Of a DNA stretch of 64,000 nucleotides, positions 40,144-50,674 are shown in pieces; position 1 is the stretch's first letter; each line of letters starts with the position of its first letter. This stretch comes from Halomonas sp. HAL1 (lineage in GTDB: Bacteria > Pseudomonadota > Gammaproteobacteria > Pseudomonadales > Halomonadaceae). The translations under genes and the position numbers were made by a program. Under the pieces are notes generated by a model. That model was not told the origin of the DNA and searched no databases. It was given only the letters and a program-made list of their open reading frames with translations. The stretch lies in NCBI RefSeq assembly GCF_030544485.1, contig NZ_CP130610.1, positions 1,302,001-1,366,000 on the forward strand, given 5' to 3'.

Positions 40144-42597
40144 ATGAGCGACCAGGATTACGAACGCGATCACGAACACCTTGATTGGCAAGTTGACGAT
40201 GAAGCGTCAGCATCAACTACCGATGACGAGTACCGCTCCGACGGCGAACGGGTAAATTCCATAGTGCCCGCCAGCGATATGCTGCCTGAGCGCATTTATC
40301 TTCTTCCTATTCATAATCGTCCTTTCTTCCCTGCCCAGGTTCAACCTTTGGTGGTTAACCGTGAGCGCTGGGAAGAGACCATGCGCCGCGTGGGTAACAC
40401 GCCGCACCACACCCTGGGTGTCGCTTATGTCGGCGAGCAGGGCGTCACCTCTCTTGATCACGAAGGTTTTCCTGAGGTTGGCACGGCGGTAAAGGTGCAT
40501 AAACTCAAGGGCGAAGACGATCAGATTCAGTTTATCGCTCAGGGCTTGCAGCGCTTTAAAATTACCCGTTGGCTCTCCAAAGAGCCGCCTTATCTGGTGG
40601 AGGTTACCTACCCGAAAGAGCCGGTTGACGCGGAGAATGAAGAGACCCGCGCCTACGCCATGGCGATCATCAACGGCATCAAAGAGCTGCTACCGATTAA
40701 CCCGCTGTACGGTGAAGAGCTCAAGCACTACCTTAACCGCTTTAGCCCGCACCAGCCGGGCCCGCTGACCGATTTTGCCGCCGCCATCACCTCCGCAAAA
40801 GGCCCAGAGCTGCAGGATGTGCTGGCCACGCTGTCGGTGGAAGAGCGGATGCAGAAAGTGCTGCCGCTGTTGCGTAAAGAGATTGATGTAGCGTTGTTGC
40901 AGGGTGAGATCAGCGAGCAGGTCAACGCGCAAATGCAGGACCGCCAGCGCGAGTTCTTCCTGCGTGAGCAGCTCAAAGTGATCCAGCGCGAGCTAGGCAT
41001 TTCCAAAGACGATCGCGAAAACGATGTCGATACCTTTCGAGCGCGGCTGGAAGCATTGGTCGTGCCCGAGCGCGTACAAATACGTATTGATGATGAGCTG
41101 AATAAGCTTAGCGTGCTGGAAACCGGCTCGCCGGAGTATGGCACCACACGTAATTATCTCGACTGGCTAACGTCGTTGCCCTGGGGCGTGACCAGCCAGG
41201 ATCAGCTCGATCTACCCCATGCGCGGCAAGTGTTGGATCGTGACCACGACGGCCTGAAAGACGTTAAAGAACGCATTATTGAGTTTCTGGCCGAAGGTAC
41301 TTTCAAAGGCGATGTCGGTGGTTCGATCGTTCTGTTGGTAGGCCCGCCAGGGGTGGGTAAAACCTCTATTGGCCGCTCGATTGCCGAAGCTTTAGGTCGT
41401 CAGTTTTACCGCTTTTCGGTAGGCGGTATGCGCGACGAGGCGGAAATTAAAGGTCATCGACGCACCTATGTCGGCGCCATGCCCGGCAAGCTGGTGCAGG
41501 CGTTTAAAGAGGTCGAAGTCGAGAACCCGGTCATCATGCTCGACGAGATCGACAAGTTAGGGCAATCCTTCCAGGGCGACCCTGCTTCGGCGCTACTGGA
41601 AGTGCTTGATCCCGAACAGAACGTCGATTTCCTTGATCACTACCTCGATGTGCGCATGGATCTCTCCAAAGTGCTGTTTATATGCACCGCTAATACGCTG
41701 GATTCGATTCCTGGGCCTCTTCTTGACCGCATGGAGCAGATCCGTCTTTCTGGCTATATCGCCGAAGAGAAACTGGCAATTGCCAAGAACCACCTGTGGC
41801 CGAAGCTGCTCAAGCGCGACAACCTAACGAAAAAGCGTATCAGTTTATCCGATGCGGCCTTGAAGCAAGTGATTGAAGGCTATGCCCGTGAAGCCGGTGT
41901 TCGCCAGCTTGAAAAGCAGCTGCATCGTATTGTGCGTAAATCGGCCGTCAAGCTGCTCGAAGAGGAGCCCGAAACGGTCAAAATATCGGTGAAGAATCTG
42001 GAAGATTTCTTAGGCGCACCGATCTTCCGCAAGGAAAAAGTGCTGACCGGCGAAGGGGTCGTGACCGGTCTGGCGTGGACCTCCATGGGCGGGGCAACGC
42101 TACCCATTGAAGCGGGCAAGGTACACTCCCTGGATCGTGGCTTTAAGCTGACCGGCAAGCTGGGTGAGGTGATGCAGGAGTCGGCCAATATCGCTTACAG
42201 CTATACCCTTGGGCACCTGCAGGAGTATGGCGCCGATGCCGATTTCTTTGACTCGGCATTTGTGCACTTACACGTGCCCGAAGGGGCCACGCCGAAAGAT
42301 GGGCCTTCGGCCGGTGTCACCATGACCACCGCGCTGCTGTCGTTGGCTAAGCACCATGCGATCGACCGGCCCCTGGCGATGACTGGCGAGCTAACCTTGA
42401 CTGGCCAAGTGCTGCCCGTTGGCGGTATTCGCGAAAAAGTGATTGCCGCACGGCGCAGTGATATTTTCGAATTGATCCTGCCCGAGGCCAATAAACGTGA
42501 TTACGAAGAGTTGCCGGACTATCTGAAAGAGGGAATGACGGTGCACTTTGCCAAACGCTATCGCGATGTAGCAGACGTCGTATTTGGTCGCGGGTAG
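40144..42597 (+). CDS. ATP-dependent Lon-type protease (second Lon, AsrA-like)
   Basis: The 817-residue protein starts at ATG after TTGGAGG. An acidic 40-residue head precedes the Lon substrate-binding domain (ERIYLLPIHNRPFFPAQVQP, about 47-250). The AAA+ module has GPPGVGKTSIGRSIAEALGR (Walker A) and VIMLDEIDKLG (Walker B). The C-terminal protease domain has the Ser-Lys dyad Ser722 (PKDGPSAGVTM) and Lys765 (GGIREKVIAA). The LPIHNRPFFP wording differs from canonical Lon (LPLRDVVVYP) and fits the stress-linked second Lon known as AsrA in Pseudomonas. It degrades misfolded or regulatory proteins. Confidence 0.9.
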   Translation: MSDQDYERDHEHLDWQVDDEASASTTDDEYRSDGERVNSIVPASDMLPERIYLLPIHNRPFFPAQVQPLVVNRERWEETMRRVGNTPHHTLGVAYVGEQGVTSLDHEGFPEVGTAVKVHKLKGEDDQIQFIAQGLQRFKITRWLSKEPPYLVEVTYPKEPVDAENEETRAYAMAIINGIKELLPINPLYGEELKHYLNRFSPHQPGPLTDFAAAITSAKGPELQDVLATLSVEERMQKVLPLLRKEIDVALLQGEISEQVNAQMQDRQREFFLREQLKVIQRELGISKDDRENDVDTFRARLEALVVPERVQIRIDDELNKLSVLETGSPEYGTTRNYLDWLTSLPWGVTSQDQLDLPHARQVLDRDHDGLKDVKERIIEFLAEGTFKGDVGGSIVLLVGPPGVGKTSIGRSIAEALGRQFYRFSVGGMRDEAEIKGHRRTYVGAMPGKLVQAFKEVEVENPVIMLDEIDKLGQSFQGDPASALLEVLDPEQNVDFLDHYLDVRMDLSKVLFICTANTLDSIPGPLLDRMEQIRLSGYIAEEKLAIAKNHLWPKLLKRDNLTKKRISLSDAALKQVIEGYAREAGVRQLEKQLHRIVRKSAVKLLEEEPETVKISVKNLEDFLGAPIFRKEKVLTGEGVVTGLAWTSMGGATLPIEAGKVHSLDRGFKLTGKLGEVMQESANIAYSYTLGHLQEYGADADFFDSAFVHLHVPEGATPKDGPSAGVTMTTALLSLAKHHAIDRPLAMTGELTLTGQVLPVGGIREKVIAARRSDIFELILPEANKRDYEELPDYLKEGMTVHFAKRYRDVADVVFGRG

Positions 42598-42626
42598 GCT
42601 CAACCGTTACACCCATGACGGTAATT

Positions 42627-42657
42627 AAAGCGCTGTACGTAAGTACGGCGCTTTTTT
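42627..42657 (+). terminator. Intrinsic terminator of the Lon-type protease gene
   Basis: AAAGCGCTGTAC pairs with GTACGGCGCTTT over 12 bp including one G-U, with a 4-base loop and six T. Confidence 0.88.
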
Positions 42658-42875
42658 ACATCTGTACGAGATAACCCTACATCAGCGTTACAGTTAGTAA
42701 GGGCAATTACCCTTGCTCGCTGTGTTTTCAGAGTGGGCCTAGTCTCTGTGTAAAGCTCATGCCACAATCCAAGGTTGCTGATATTATTCAGAATAGCTTG
42801 GCCTGCGGCCATCCTTGCTGTGGGCTAATAAAAATAGTGAATCGTCTTTGAGATAGACATCAAGAGAGAGACGCC

Positions 42876-44720
42876 ATGCCAGAGTATCGCTCACGAACCA
42901 CCACCGCTGGTCGTAATATGGCCGGTGCACGCGCCCTGTGGCGCGCCACCGGTATGCAGGACGGTGATTTTCAAAAGCCGATTATTGCCGTCGCCAACTC
43001 CTTCACCCAGTTTGTGCCGGGCCATGTTCACCTAAAGGACATGGGCCAGCTAGTGGCGCGGGAGATTGAGAAAGCGGGTGGCGTAGCGAAAGAGTTCAAC
43101 ACCATTGCGGTGGATGACGGCATCGCCATGGGGCACGATGGCATGCTTTACTCGTTGCCTAGCCGTGACCTGATTGCCGACAGCGTTGAGTACATGTGCA
43201 ACGCCCACTGTGCCGATGCGCTGGTATGTATCTCCAACTGCGACAAAATTACCCCTGGGATGCTGATGGCCGCGTTGCGCCTCAATATCCCGGTTATCTT
43301 TGTTTCCGGTGGCCCCATGGAGGCGGGTAAAACCAAGCTGCTTAACCATGGCCTTGATTTAGTCGACGCCATGGTAATGGCCGCCGATGACAGCGTGGAT
43401 GATGAAACCCTCGCTGAAGTCGAGCGTAGCGCGTGCCCCACCTGCGGCAGCTGTTCAGGAATGTTCACCGCCAACTCGATGAACTGTCTGACCGAGGCGC
43501 TAGGCTTGGCTTTGCCTGGTAATGGCACCGTGCTGGCCACCCACTCTGATCGTCGTCGCCTATTTGAAACCGCCGGTCACCGCATTGTCGAGCTGGCCAA
43601 ACGCTATTACGAAGGCGATGAAGCGCACCTGCTACCCCGTGCCATTGCTTCCAAAGCAGCGTTCAAAAACGCCATGACGCTGGATATCGCCATGGGCGGC
43701 TCTACTAACACTATTCTGCACTTCCTGGCTGCTGCCCAGGAAGCCGAGGTGGACTTCACCATGGCGGATATCGACCGCCTCTCCCGTGAAGTGCCCCAGC
43801 TCTGCAAAGTAGCGCCCAACACTCAGAAATATCATATCGAAGACGTCCATCGTGCGGGCGGTATCATGGCGATCCTCGGTGAGTTGGATCGTGCCGGTGT
43901 ATTGGATACCTCGGTGCCCACCGTGTATGGCGACAGCCTCAAGGCCGCGCTGGATGAGTGGGACATTATGCGTTCGCCCAGCACCGAAGTAGTTGAGTTC
44001 TTTAAAGCCGGGCCGGGCGGTATTCCCACCCAGACCGCCTTTTCCCAAAGTGCCCGCTGGCCGAGCCTGGACGGCGATCGCGCCACCGGCTGTATCCGCG
44101 ACCTGGAGCACGCCTTCTCCCAGCAGGGCGGCTTGGCCGTGCTGTATGGCAATATCGCGCTGGATGGTTGCGTGGTGAAAACCGCCGGGGTCGACGAATC
44201 AATCCTGGTATTCGAAGGCCCCGCCTATGTGGTTGAGTCTCAGGATCAGGCGGTTGCCGATGTATTGGCGGATAAGGTCAAAGCGGGCGATGTCGTCGTG
44301 ATCCGCTACGAGGGGCCTAAAGGTGGCCCCGGCATGCAGGAGATGCTTTATCCCACTTCTTATCTCAAGTCTAAAGGGTTAGGCAAAGCCTGCGCGCTGC
44401 TCACCGATGGTCGCTTCTCGGGCGGCACCTCTGGGCTTTCGATTGGCCATGTGTCGCCGGAGGCCGCGGCAGGTGGCGCCATTGGCTTAATCGAGCAGGG
44501 CGATATCATCCGTATTGATATTCCTAACCGGACGATCAACGTCAACCTGGGCGATGCTGAGCTGGCAGCTCGCCACGAGGCGATGGAGGCAAAAGGCGTC
44601 ACCGCCTGGAAGCCCGTTGAACAGCGCTCCCGCAAGATTACCCCAGCACTGAAAGCCTATGCGCTATTGGCCACTTCTGCTGACAAAGGGGCCGTTCGGG
44701 ACCTAAGCAAGCTGGATTGA
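42876..44720 (+). CDS. ilvD: Dihydroxy-acid dehydratase
   Basis: The 614-residue protein starts at ATG after AGAGAGAG. Fe-S cysteines are in [12 protein letters not shown] and [24 protein letters not shown]. The substrate and Mg site lies in [20 protein letters not shown]. The C-terminal barrel has [23 protein letters not shown]. It makes the 2-keto acids of valine and isoleucine synthesis. No leader-peptide attenuator was recognised in the 220-bp gap upstream. Confidence 0.97.
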   Translation: MPEYRSRTTTAGRNMAGARALWRATGMQDGDFQKPIIAVANSFTQFVPGHVHLKDMGQLVAREIEKAGGVAKEFNTIAVDDGIAMGHDGMLYSLPSRDLIADSVEYMCNAHCADALVCISNCDKITPGMLMAALRLNIPVIFVSGGPMEAGKTKLLNHGLDLVDAMVMAADDSVDDETLAEVERSACPTCGSCSGMFTANSMNCLTEALGLALPGNGTVLATHSDRRRLFETAGHRIVELAKRYYEGDEAHLLPRAIASKAAFKNAMTLDIAMGGSTNTILHFLAAAQEAEVDFTMADIDRLSREVPQLCKVAPNTQKYHIEDVHRAGGIMAILGELDRAGVLDTSVPTVYGDSLKAALDEWDIMRSPSTEVVEFFKAGPGGIPTQTAFSQSARWPSLDGDRATGCIRDLEHAFSQQGGLAVLYGNIALDGCVVKTAGVDESILVFEGPAYVVESQDQAVADVLADKVKAGDVVVIRYEGPKGGPGMQEMLYPTSYLKSKGLGKACALLTDGRFSGGTSGLSIGHVSPEAAAGGAIGLIEQGDIIRIDIPNRTINVNLGDAELAARHEAMEAKGVTAWKPVEQRSRKITPALKAYALLATSADKGAVRDLSKLD

Positions 44721-44774
44721 TAGGGCACTAAGCTCGGCAATCATCAGTCGCAGTCACAAACTTGAAGGAATCAA

Positions 44775-45833
44775 ATGAAGGCAATTATTAACGTTGGATT
44801 AGTCGGCTACGGATTCGCTAGCCAAACTTTCCACGCACCGCTTATTCAGGCCACGGAGGGCCTGGATTTGGTGGCGGTATCCTCAAGCGATGCTGCTAAG
44901 GTGCAGGCGTCACTTCCTAACGTAGAGGTGGAGGCTCAGGCGTTAGCGCTTTGTAAGCGCAGTGATATCGATCTGATTGTCATTCCGACACCGAACGACA
45001 CGCATTTTTCACTCGCGAAAGCGGCGTTGTCGGCGGGCAAGCACGTGGTGGTCGATAAGCCGTTCACGGTCACGCTGTCTGAAGGAAAGTTACTTAAAAA
45101 GTTGGCGGATGAAAAAGAGTGTCTATTGTCGGTATTTCACAACCGCCGTTGGGATAGCGATTTCTTGACCGTTAAAGCGCTGCTTGAAGCGGGAACGCTA
45201 GGGCGACTGGTGAATTTTGAATCACATTTTGACCGCTTCCGCCCGGAAGTGCGTGATCGCTGGCGCGAGAAAGCGACCCCCGGTGGTGGAATCTGGTACG
45301 ACTTGGGCCCGCACCTGCTGGATCAAGCCTGCGAATTGTTTGGCATGCCTCAGGCAATCTTGCTGGAACTAGACGCACTACGTGACGGTGCCCAGGCCGA
45401 CGATGACTTCCTGGCACTGCTCGATTACGAAGGCTTCCGCGTGACCTTGGCTGCTGGCACATTGGTTGCTGATCCAACCCCGCGTTTTCGGATTCATGGC
45501 ACCCAAGGCAGCTTCGTTAAGTACGGCCTGGACCCCCAGGAGGGTCGCCTGAAAGCAGGCGAAGTGCCCGCACCGCAGTGGGGCGAGGATAGCCAACATG
45601 GCACGTTAACGCTGCGCGAAGGAGAGGGTGAAAATGCGCCGCTGGTGCGCCGTGAACTTCCGACGCTATCGGGCGATTACCTGGCTTACTACCAGGGCAT
45701 TACCGCTGCTATTCGTGATAAAGCGCCGCTACCGGTAAGCGTCGACGACGCCCTGCGTTCGATGGCTCTGCTGGAAGCGGGGTTAGACAGCCACCGCCAG
45801 CGGCGCTGGATTACTTTGAAAAATCATCTTTAG
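44775..45833 (+). CDS. Gfo/Idh/MocA-family oxidoreductase (YdgJ-like)
   Basis: The 352-residue protein has the Rossmann motif VGLVGYGFASQTFHAPLI, the EKP-type motif VVDKPFTVTLSEG and the substrate-site stretch FHNRRWDSDFLTVKALL-FESHFDRFRPEVRDRWRE, ending in GGGIWYDLGPHLLDQ. It resembles E. coli YdgJ along its length as I recall it. Members reduce or oxidise sugars and cyclitols with NAD(P). The substrate is unknown. It lies 54 bp behind ilvD with an AAGGAA site. Confidence 0.88.
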   Translation: MKAIINVGLVGYGFASQTFHAPLIQATEGLDLVAVSSSDAAKVQASLPNVEVEAQALALCKRSDIDLIVIPTPNDTHFSLAKAALSAGKHVVVDKPFTVTLSEGKLLKKLADEKECLLSVFHNRRWDSDFLTVKALLEAGTLGRLVNFESHFDRFRPEVRDRWREKATPGGGIWYDLGPHLLDQACELFGMPQAILLELDALRDGAQADDDFLALLDYEGFRVTLAAGTLVADPTPRFRIHGTQGSFVKYGLDPQEGRLKAGEVPAPQWGEDSQHGTLTLREGEGENAPLVRRELPTLSGDYLAYYQGITAAIRDKAPLPVSVDDALRSMALLEAGLDSHRQRRWITLKNHL

Positions 45834-45869
45834 ATAAGTATGAGATAACTATCGCGAGCTAAAGCTGCC

Positions 45870-46517
45870 TCAAAGCAAATCCGTCGCACTATTGCGCTTC
45901 TCTTCACGCAGCCTGTCCCGCGCAATATAGAGCGCGGCGATGGCGCGGGCTTCGTGAAAATCCTCGCGCAATAGCAGTGAAGGGAGCTCCTCAATGGCGT
46001 GGGTTTCCACAATCAATGGCTCGGGTTCATCCCCTGGCAGTCGCTTGGGGTAAAGGTCGGTGGCAAGCAGTACCTGCATACGGTGGCGCATATAGTTCGG
46101 CGCCAGGGAAAGTTCAACCAGCGGTTCAATGCGGTGCGCACCCACGCCACACTCTTCCATCAACTCGCGATTGGCAGCGGTGATAATGTCTTCACCGGGA
46201 TCGACCAACCCTTTGGGCAAGGTGAGCACATAATCTTCAAACCCGGCGGCGTATTCGCGAATCAGCAGCACGTGCTCCGGGTCAGGCATTGCCACCATCA
46301 TCACCGCACCCCGATCCGCGCCGGTTAAGCGTTCAAATTGGCGCTCTTCGCCATTGGAAAAACGCAGATCCAGTGACTCAATCTGGAATAAACGGCTTTG
46401 GGCAATCTGCTTACGAGCAAGAATCTGTGGCTTTTGCTGGTAACCCGAGCGGTTAACGCTGCCATCTTTAGGGTGATTAAAGGTGGGGCGAGTAGGGGGA
46501 AACGTAGACATAAACAT
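45870..46517 (-). CDS. nudE: ADP-compounds hydrolase NudE (Nudix)
   Basis: The 215-residue protein carries a full Nudix box GLVDPGEDIITAANRELMEE-CGV (GX5EX7REUXEEXGU). The flanking segments SRLFQIESLDLRFSNGEERQFERL and ELSLAPNYMRHRMQVLLATDLYP are NudE-like. It cleaves ADP-ribose, NADH and Ap3A. The start at 46517 has GGAGG 4-5 bases upstream; a second ATG two codons later is possible. It is divergent from yrfG, an arrangement conserved in enterobacteria. Confidence 0.9.
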   Translation of the reverse strand: MFMSTFPPTRPTFNHPKDGSVNRSGYQQKPQILARKQIAQSRLFQIESLDLRFSNGEERQFERLTGADRGAVMMVAMPDPEHVLLIREYAAGFEDYVLTLPKGLVDPGEDIITAANRELMEECGVGAHRIEPLVELSLAPNYMRHRMQVLLATDLYPKRLPGDEPEPLIVETHAIEELPSLLLREDFHEARAIAALYIARDRLREEKRNSATDLL

Positions 46518-46588
46518 GTGCCTCCATGGCTGGTAAAAGGCGGTTAAGCTACAATAGCACGCTTACTCCTAACGTGACTGGAGCGGCA

Positions 46589-47278
46589 ATGATTGATTGG
46601 CGCGAGATAGACACTGTCCTCCTTGATATGGACGGCACGCTGCTGGATTTACACTTTGACAGCCACTTTTGGCTGGATCATTTACCGCGACGCTACCGCG
46701 AATTGCACCAACTTGATGAAGCCTCCCAGGAAGCGCTGCGCGCGCGTATCATCGGCGAGCAGGGCACTTTAAACTGGTACAGCCTAGCGTACTGGAGCCG
46801 CGAGCTGGGCGTGGATATCGTCGCCCTGAAACGAGAAGTCCAACACCTGATAGGCCTGCGCAGTGACGCACTGGATTTCCTCAAATGGCTTAAGCTAGCA
46901 CATCCTCGGGTGGTGCTTGCCACCAACGCTGATCGCGCCAGTCTTGCTCTGAAACTGCCCCTCACCGGTCTGGAAAGCTACCTGGACGCCATCGTCTCTT
47001 CCGAAGATGTGGGGGCCGCCAAAGAGGAGCAGGCGTTCTGGTTTGCGTTGCAGGAAATCGAGCCTTTTGACCCGGCACGAACACTATTCATTGATGACAA
47101 TGCCCGCGTGCTGGAAAGTGCTCGTGAGTTTGGCATTAAGCATTTGCTGGGCATTAAACAACCTGACAGCCAGCGGCCTGAAAAAGAGCTACAGGAATTT
47201 ATAGCCCTTGATCGGTTCGCTCACCTGTTTCCCGAACAACTGCCGGAACAGCTGTCAGAATCGCAAGGAGAGCGTTAA
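46589..47278 (+). CDS. yrfG: GMP/IMP nucleotidase YrfG (HAD)
   Basis: ATG at 46589 lies after TGGAGCGG and is preferred to an upstream in-frame start, giving 229 residues. HAD motifs are VLLDMDGTLLDLHFDSHFW (nucleophile), VLATNAD (motif II), and LFIDDNARVLESAREFG (motif IV). It dephosphorylates purine nucleotides. Its TAA overlaps the ATG of hslR by one base, so the genes are coupled. Confidence 0.92.
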   Translation: MIDWREIDTVLLDMDGTLLDLHFDSHFWLDHLPRRYRELHQLDEASQEALRARIIGEQGTLNWYSLAYWSRELGVDIVALKREVQHLIGLRSDALDFLKWLKLAHPRVVLATNADRASLALKLPLTGLESYLDAIVSSEDVGAAKEEQAFWFALQEIEPFDPARTLFIDDNARVLESAREFGIKHLLGIKQPDSQRPEKELQEFIALDRFAHLFPEQLPEQLSESQGER

Positions 47279-47667
47279 TGAGCGAGAGCGTACGCTTAGA
47301 TAAATGGCTCTGGGCAGCACGTTTCTTTAAGACCCGCGCGCTGGCTAAAAAAGCCATTGAAGGTGGCAAGGTTCACTATGACGGCGGCCGCGCTAAAACC
47401 AGCAAGCAGGTCGAGTTAGGTGCGCTTATTCGGGTGCCCCAGGGCTGGGAGGTCTTAGAGGTAGAGGTGATATCGCTCTCGGATCAAAGACGCGGTGCGC
47501 CAGAAGCGCGCACGCTCTATGCAGAAACCGACGCAAGTGTGCAGCGTCGTGCCAAGGAAGCCGAAGCAAGGCGTCTCACTAACGAGGCGATGCAGCATCC
47601 GCTCAAACGCCCTGATAAAAAGCAGCGCCGCGATATTCAGCGTTTCCAACGCAATCAGGGTGAGTAG
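47278..47667 (+). CDS. hslR: Heat-shock protein 15 (S4-domain RNA-binding)
   Basis: The 129-residue basic protein has an S4 domain at the N terminus (VRLDKWLWAARFFKTRALAKKAIEGGKV). Hsp15 rescues stalled 50S subunits carrying nascent chains after heat shock. Start ATG 47278 follows AAGGAGAG and overlaps the previous stop. Confidence 0.95.
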   Translation: MSESVRLDKWLWAARFFKTRALAKKAIEGGKVHYDGGRAKTSKQVELGALIRVPQGWEVLEVEVISLSDQRRGAPEARTLYAETDASVQRRAKEAEARRLTNEAMQHPLKRPDKKQRRDIQRFQRNQGE

Positions 47668-47765
47668 CCCTCGCGGCTATTCACTCAGTGCAGCAGCATC
47701 AATAGCCCAGTTAAAGATTAGTCGCAGCTAAACACCCGTCGTCCTTTATAGTAGGTTGCCAAATT

Positions 47766-48641
47766 ATGTCCGATCAAATTCAACGCTTTATGTTCGATCA
47801 CACCAATGTCCGCGGCGAGATCGTCACCCTGGCGGCCGCCTATCACGAAGTGTTGGATCGCCACGCCTACCCACCCGCGGTCAATGAGCTATTGGGCGAG
47901 CTGTTAGCTGCCGTGGCGCTGCTCACCGATACCGTTAAGCTGGATGGCACGCTAAGCATCGAAGTGCGCGGCCGCGGCGTTCTGTCATTACTGATGGCCG
48001 AATCCAACCCCGGTGGTGAATTGCGGGCGATTGCCCGTATCGCGGAAGACGCCGACCTGCCTAGCGAGCATGCCTCTTTCCGTGAACTGGTCGGCGAGGG
48101 CCAAATCGTCATCACCCTCGATCCCCGTGAAGGGCATCGCTATCAAGGCATTGTCGCGTTGGATCAAGAGACGCTAGGGGGCTGCCTGGAAGCCTACTTT
48201 ACCCAATCCGAGCAGCTGCCAACCCGCCTATGGTTAGCGGCGGATGAGAAGCGCGCAGGTGGGTTGCTGCTCCAACGCCTCCCCGCAGAGTCACAAAACC
48301 AGGATGTCGATGCCTGGGATCGCAGCGTGCAGTTAGCCGATACGATTAAAACAGAGGAACTGCTCGGGCTTGAGCAGCGCGAAGTGCTGCACCGACTTTA
48401 CCATGAAGAAACCGTGCGCGTTTTTGAGCCTAAAGCCCTGCGCTTTGGCTGTACCTGCTCCCGCGAGCGAATGAGCCATGCACTGCACACGCTAGGCAAG
48501 GAAGAACTGCGAGATATTCTTCACGAACAGGGCGCTATCGACACCCAATGCCACTTTTGCCATACGAAATATCACTACACGGCGGCGGATATTGAAACTT
48601 TGTTAGACGACCCCGAAGCCCCATCGCCCACAATTCACTAG
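47766..48641 (+). CDS. hslO: Redox-regulated chaperone Hsp33
   Basis: The 291-residue protein has the Hsp33 core and the C-terminal redox switch with four zinc cysteines, [10 protein letters not shown] (CxC) and [12 protein letters not shown] (CxxC). Oxidation releases zinc and activates holdase activity. It follows hslR in conserved order with a 98-bp gap. A weak hairpin with seven T at about 48651-48678 probably ends the transcript. Confidence 0.96.
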   Translation: MSDQIQRFMFDHTNVRGEIVTLAAAYHEVLDRHAYPPAVNELLGELLAAVALLTDTVKLDGTLSIEVRGRGVLSLLMAESNPGGELRAIARIAEDADLPSEHASFRELVGEGQIVITLDPREGHRYQGIVALDQETLGGCLEAYFTQSEQLPTRLWLAADEKRAGGLLLQRLPAESQNQDVDAWDRSVQLADTIKTEELLGLEQREVLHRLYHEETVRVFEPKALRFGCTCSRERMSHALHTLGKEELRDILHEQGAIDTQCHFCHTKYHYTAADIETLLDDPEAPSPTIH

Positions 48642-48747
48642 GTATGTAGTCGCGGCTGTACAGTCGGGCGTTTTTTTAGTGTCGCTAGGCGGGCCAGTGG
48701 AACCAATGAATTTGGCCGTTATTGCAAACGACTGTTTTAATTTTTAC

Positions 48748-48838
48748 TGCACTGCAACACAAAATGTAGTGCCTTTGTAGTAGTTTAACTACAAGATATT
48801 TGATCTTCGCCCCCGTTTCCTGGGGGCTTTCTTTTTGC
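48748..48838 (+). ncRNA. Structured RNA (sRNA or attenuated leader) upstream of pckA
   Basis: Hairpins follow one another: GCACTGCA/TGTAGTGC (48749-48772, 8 bp with one G-U), TTGTAGT/ACTACAA (48775-48794), AGAT/ATCT (48795-48806) and GCCCCC/GGGGGC (48809-48827), the last with TTTCTTTTT, an intrinsic terminator. TTGGCC (48712) and TTTAAT (48736) with an 18-bp spacer could be its promoter. Either this is a separate 90-nt RNA or it is a terminated leader of pckA, whose start codon is 115 bp further on. The gap 48839-48952 has another stem, CCCAGCC/GGGCTGGG. Confidence 0.5.
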
Positions 48839-48952
48839 CATAATGCGCCGGACTTCAGCGTGCCCAGCCGATTTAGCAGGGCTGGGATGAAATTTAAGGC
48901 GTCGGTGACGCCCGGTAACGAGATATAACGGCCTCAAGGCCCAGGAATCGAC

Positions 48953-50506
48953 ATGACCACGACTCAAGCTCCCCAAGCCCACGTCAATCTCAGCAGCGCC
49001 GAACTTATCGAGCGCGCCGTGGCACGTGGCGAAGGCCGCCTCTCGGCTAACGGTGCCCTGGTAGTAAATACCGGCCTGCGTACCGGCCGCTCACCGAAAG
49101 ACCGCTTTATTGTTGATGAGCCCTCTACGCGTAGCCAAATTGATTGGGGCAGCGTCAACCGTCCCTTTGATGCTGAGAAATTCAACGCCTTGTGGGATCG
49201 GGTCGATGATTACCTGAACAGCCAAGAGCACTTTGTCTCTGAGCTTCATGTGGGTAGTGATTCTGCTCACTATCTGCCGGTTCGTGTCACCACCGAAACC
49301 GCTTGGCAAAACCTGTTTGGCCGTACCATGTTTGTGCGCCCTTTGGCCTACAATCAAGCTGCTAAAGACGAGTGGGCCATTCTTAACGCGGCGGGCTTTG
49401 AGTGTGATCCTTCTCGCGATGGCACCAACTCCGATGGTTGCGTGATCATCAACTTCGCAGAGAAAAAAGTGCTTATTGCAGGCATGCGCTATGCCGGTGA
49501 AATGAAAAAAGCCATGTTCTCCGTGCAGAACTTCCTGCTACCCGCCGCCGACGTGCTGCCGATGCACTGCTCTGCGAACGTGGGTGAAGATGGCGAAACC
49601 TGCCTCTTCTTCGGTCTCTCGGGTACCGGTAAAACCACGCTTTCCGCTGACCAGGCACGCTTCCTGATTGGTGATGATGAACACGCTTGGGGCGACGGTA
49701 TCGTCTTCAACATGGAAGGCGGCTGCTACGCCAAGTGCATCGATCTTTCCGAGAAGAACGAGCCGGTCATCTGGAGCGCTATCAAGTTTGGCACCGTGCT
49801 GGAAAACGTCGTGCTGGATGATCGTCGTGAGCCCGACTACGCCGACGATAGCCTGACCCAGAACTCACGCGCCGCTTACCCGCTGGAGCACGTTGAAAAG
49901 CGCGTAGCGGAAAATCTGGCGGGCGAGCCGAATGCGATTGTATTCCTGACCTGCGATATGTCCGGCGTACTGCCCCCCGTGTCGATTCTTAGCAAAGAAG
50001 CCGCGGCCTATCACTTCCTGTCCGGTTACACCGCCAAAGTGGGCTCCACTGAAATGGGCTCCTCTGAAGGCTTGGCTGCCACGTTCTCCACCTGCTTTGG
50101 TGCGCCGTTCTTCCCGCGTCCTGCACGCGAATACGCTGACCTGCTGATCAAGCGCGTCGATAAGCAGGATGCTCAGGTTTACTTGGTCAACACCGGCTGG
50201 ACCGGCGGCGCTTACGGTGAAGGCGGCTCGCGCTTCTCAATCCCGACCACCCGCGCCATCATTAGCGCGATTCAGTCGGGTGTACTGCGCGATATCGACA
50301 CCAAGCATATCGACGGCCTCAATCTACAAGTGCCGGTTGCAGTACCCGGCGTTGATTCCAGCCTGCTCGACCCGCGTGAAACCTGGCAGGACCGCGATGC
50401 CTACGACCGTCACCTTAAAGAGCTGGCGACCAAGTTCGTCGATAACTTCAAGAAATTTGAAGGTGTTAACGAAGCGATCATTCAGGCTGGGCCTCAGTTG
50501 ACCTAA
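48953..50506 (+). CDS. pckA: Phosphoenolpyruvate carboxykinase (ATP)
   Basis: The 517-residue protein carries [16 protein letters not shown] near the N terminus, PMHCSANVG, the kinase P-loop [15 protein letters not shown], and [21 protein letters not shown] (metal and ATP site). It converts oxaloacetate and ATP to PEP in gluconeogenesis. It is a single gene with a terminator behind it and a structured leader in front. Confidence 0.97.
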   Translation: MTTTQAPQAHVNLSSAELIERAVARGEGRLSANGALVVNTGLRTGRSPKDRFIVDEPSTRSQIDWGSVNRPFDAEKFNALWDRVDDYLNSQEHFVSELHVGSDSAHYLPVRVTTETAWQNLFGRTMFVRPLAYNQAAKDEWAILNAAGFECDPSRDGTNSDGCVIINFAEKKVLIAGMRYAGEMKKAMFSVQNFLLPAADVLPMHCSANVGEDGETCLFFGLSGTGKTTLSADQARFLIGDDEHAWGDGIVFNMEGGCYAKCIDLSEKNEPVIWSAIKFGTVLENVVLDDRREPDYADDSLTQNSRAAYPLEHVEKRVAENLAGEPNAIVFLTCDMSGVLPPVSILSKEAAAYHFLSGYTAKVGSTEMGSSEGLAATFSTCFGAPFFPRPAREYADLLIKRVDKQDAQVYLVNTGWTGGAYGEGGSRFSIPTTRAIISAIQSGVLRDIDTKHIDGLNLQVPVAVPGVDSSLLDPRETWQDRDAYDRHLKELATKFVDNFKKFEGVNEAIIQAGPQLT

Positions 50507-50530
50507 GTCGCTGTAGCGTTAAGTAGCCAC

Positions 50531-50566
50531 AATGGGACAGTGCCAAGGCACTGTCCCATTTTTATT
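50531..50566 (+). terminator. Intrinsic terminator of pckA
   Basis: AATGGGACAGTGCC pairs with GGCACTGTCCCATT over 14 bp, then TTTTTATTGG. Confidence 0.9.
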
Positions 50567-50674
50567 GGCTGCTTGAACTAACGTATTTGAGAGTGATTTA
50601 GTAACCTAGTGCATTGGTAAACAAAGGTTAGTTGTCCCAGTCGCTTAAAGTAAAATAATCATTAGGAGTGTTGC

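Noticed and set aside
42600..42812. 70-codon - strand ORF between the Lon-type gene and ilvD
   Set aside because: It overlaps the lon terminator and has no SD or domain.
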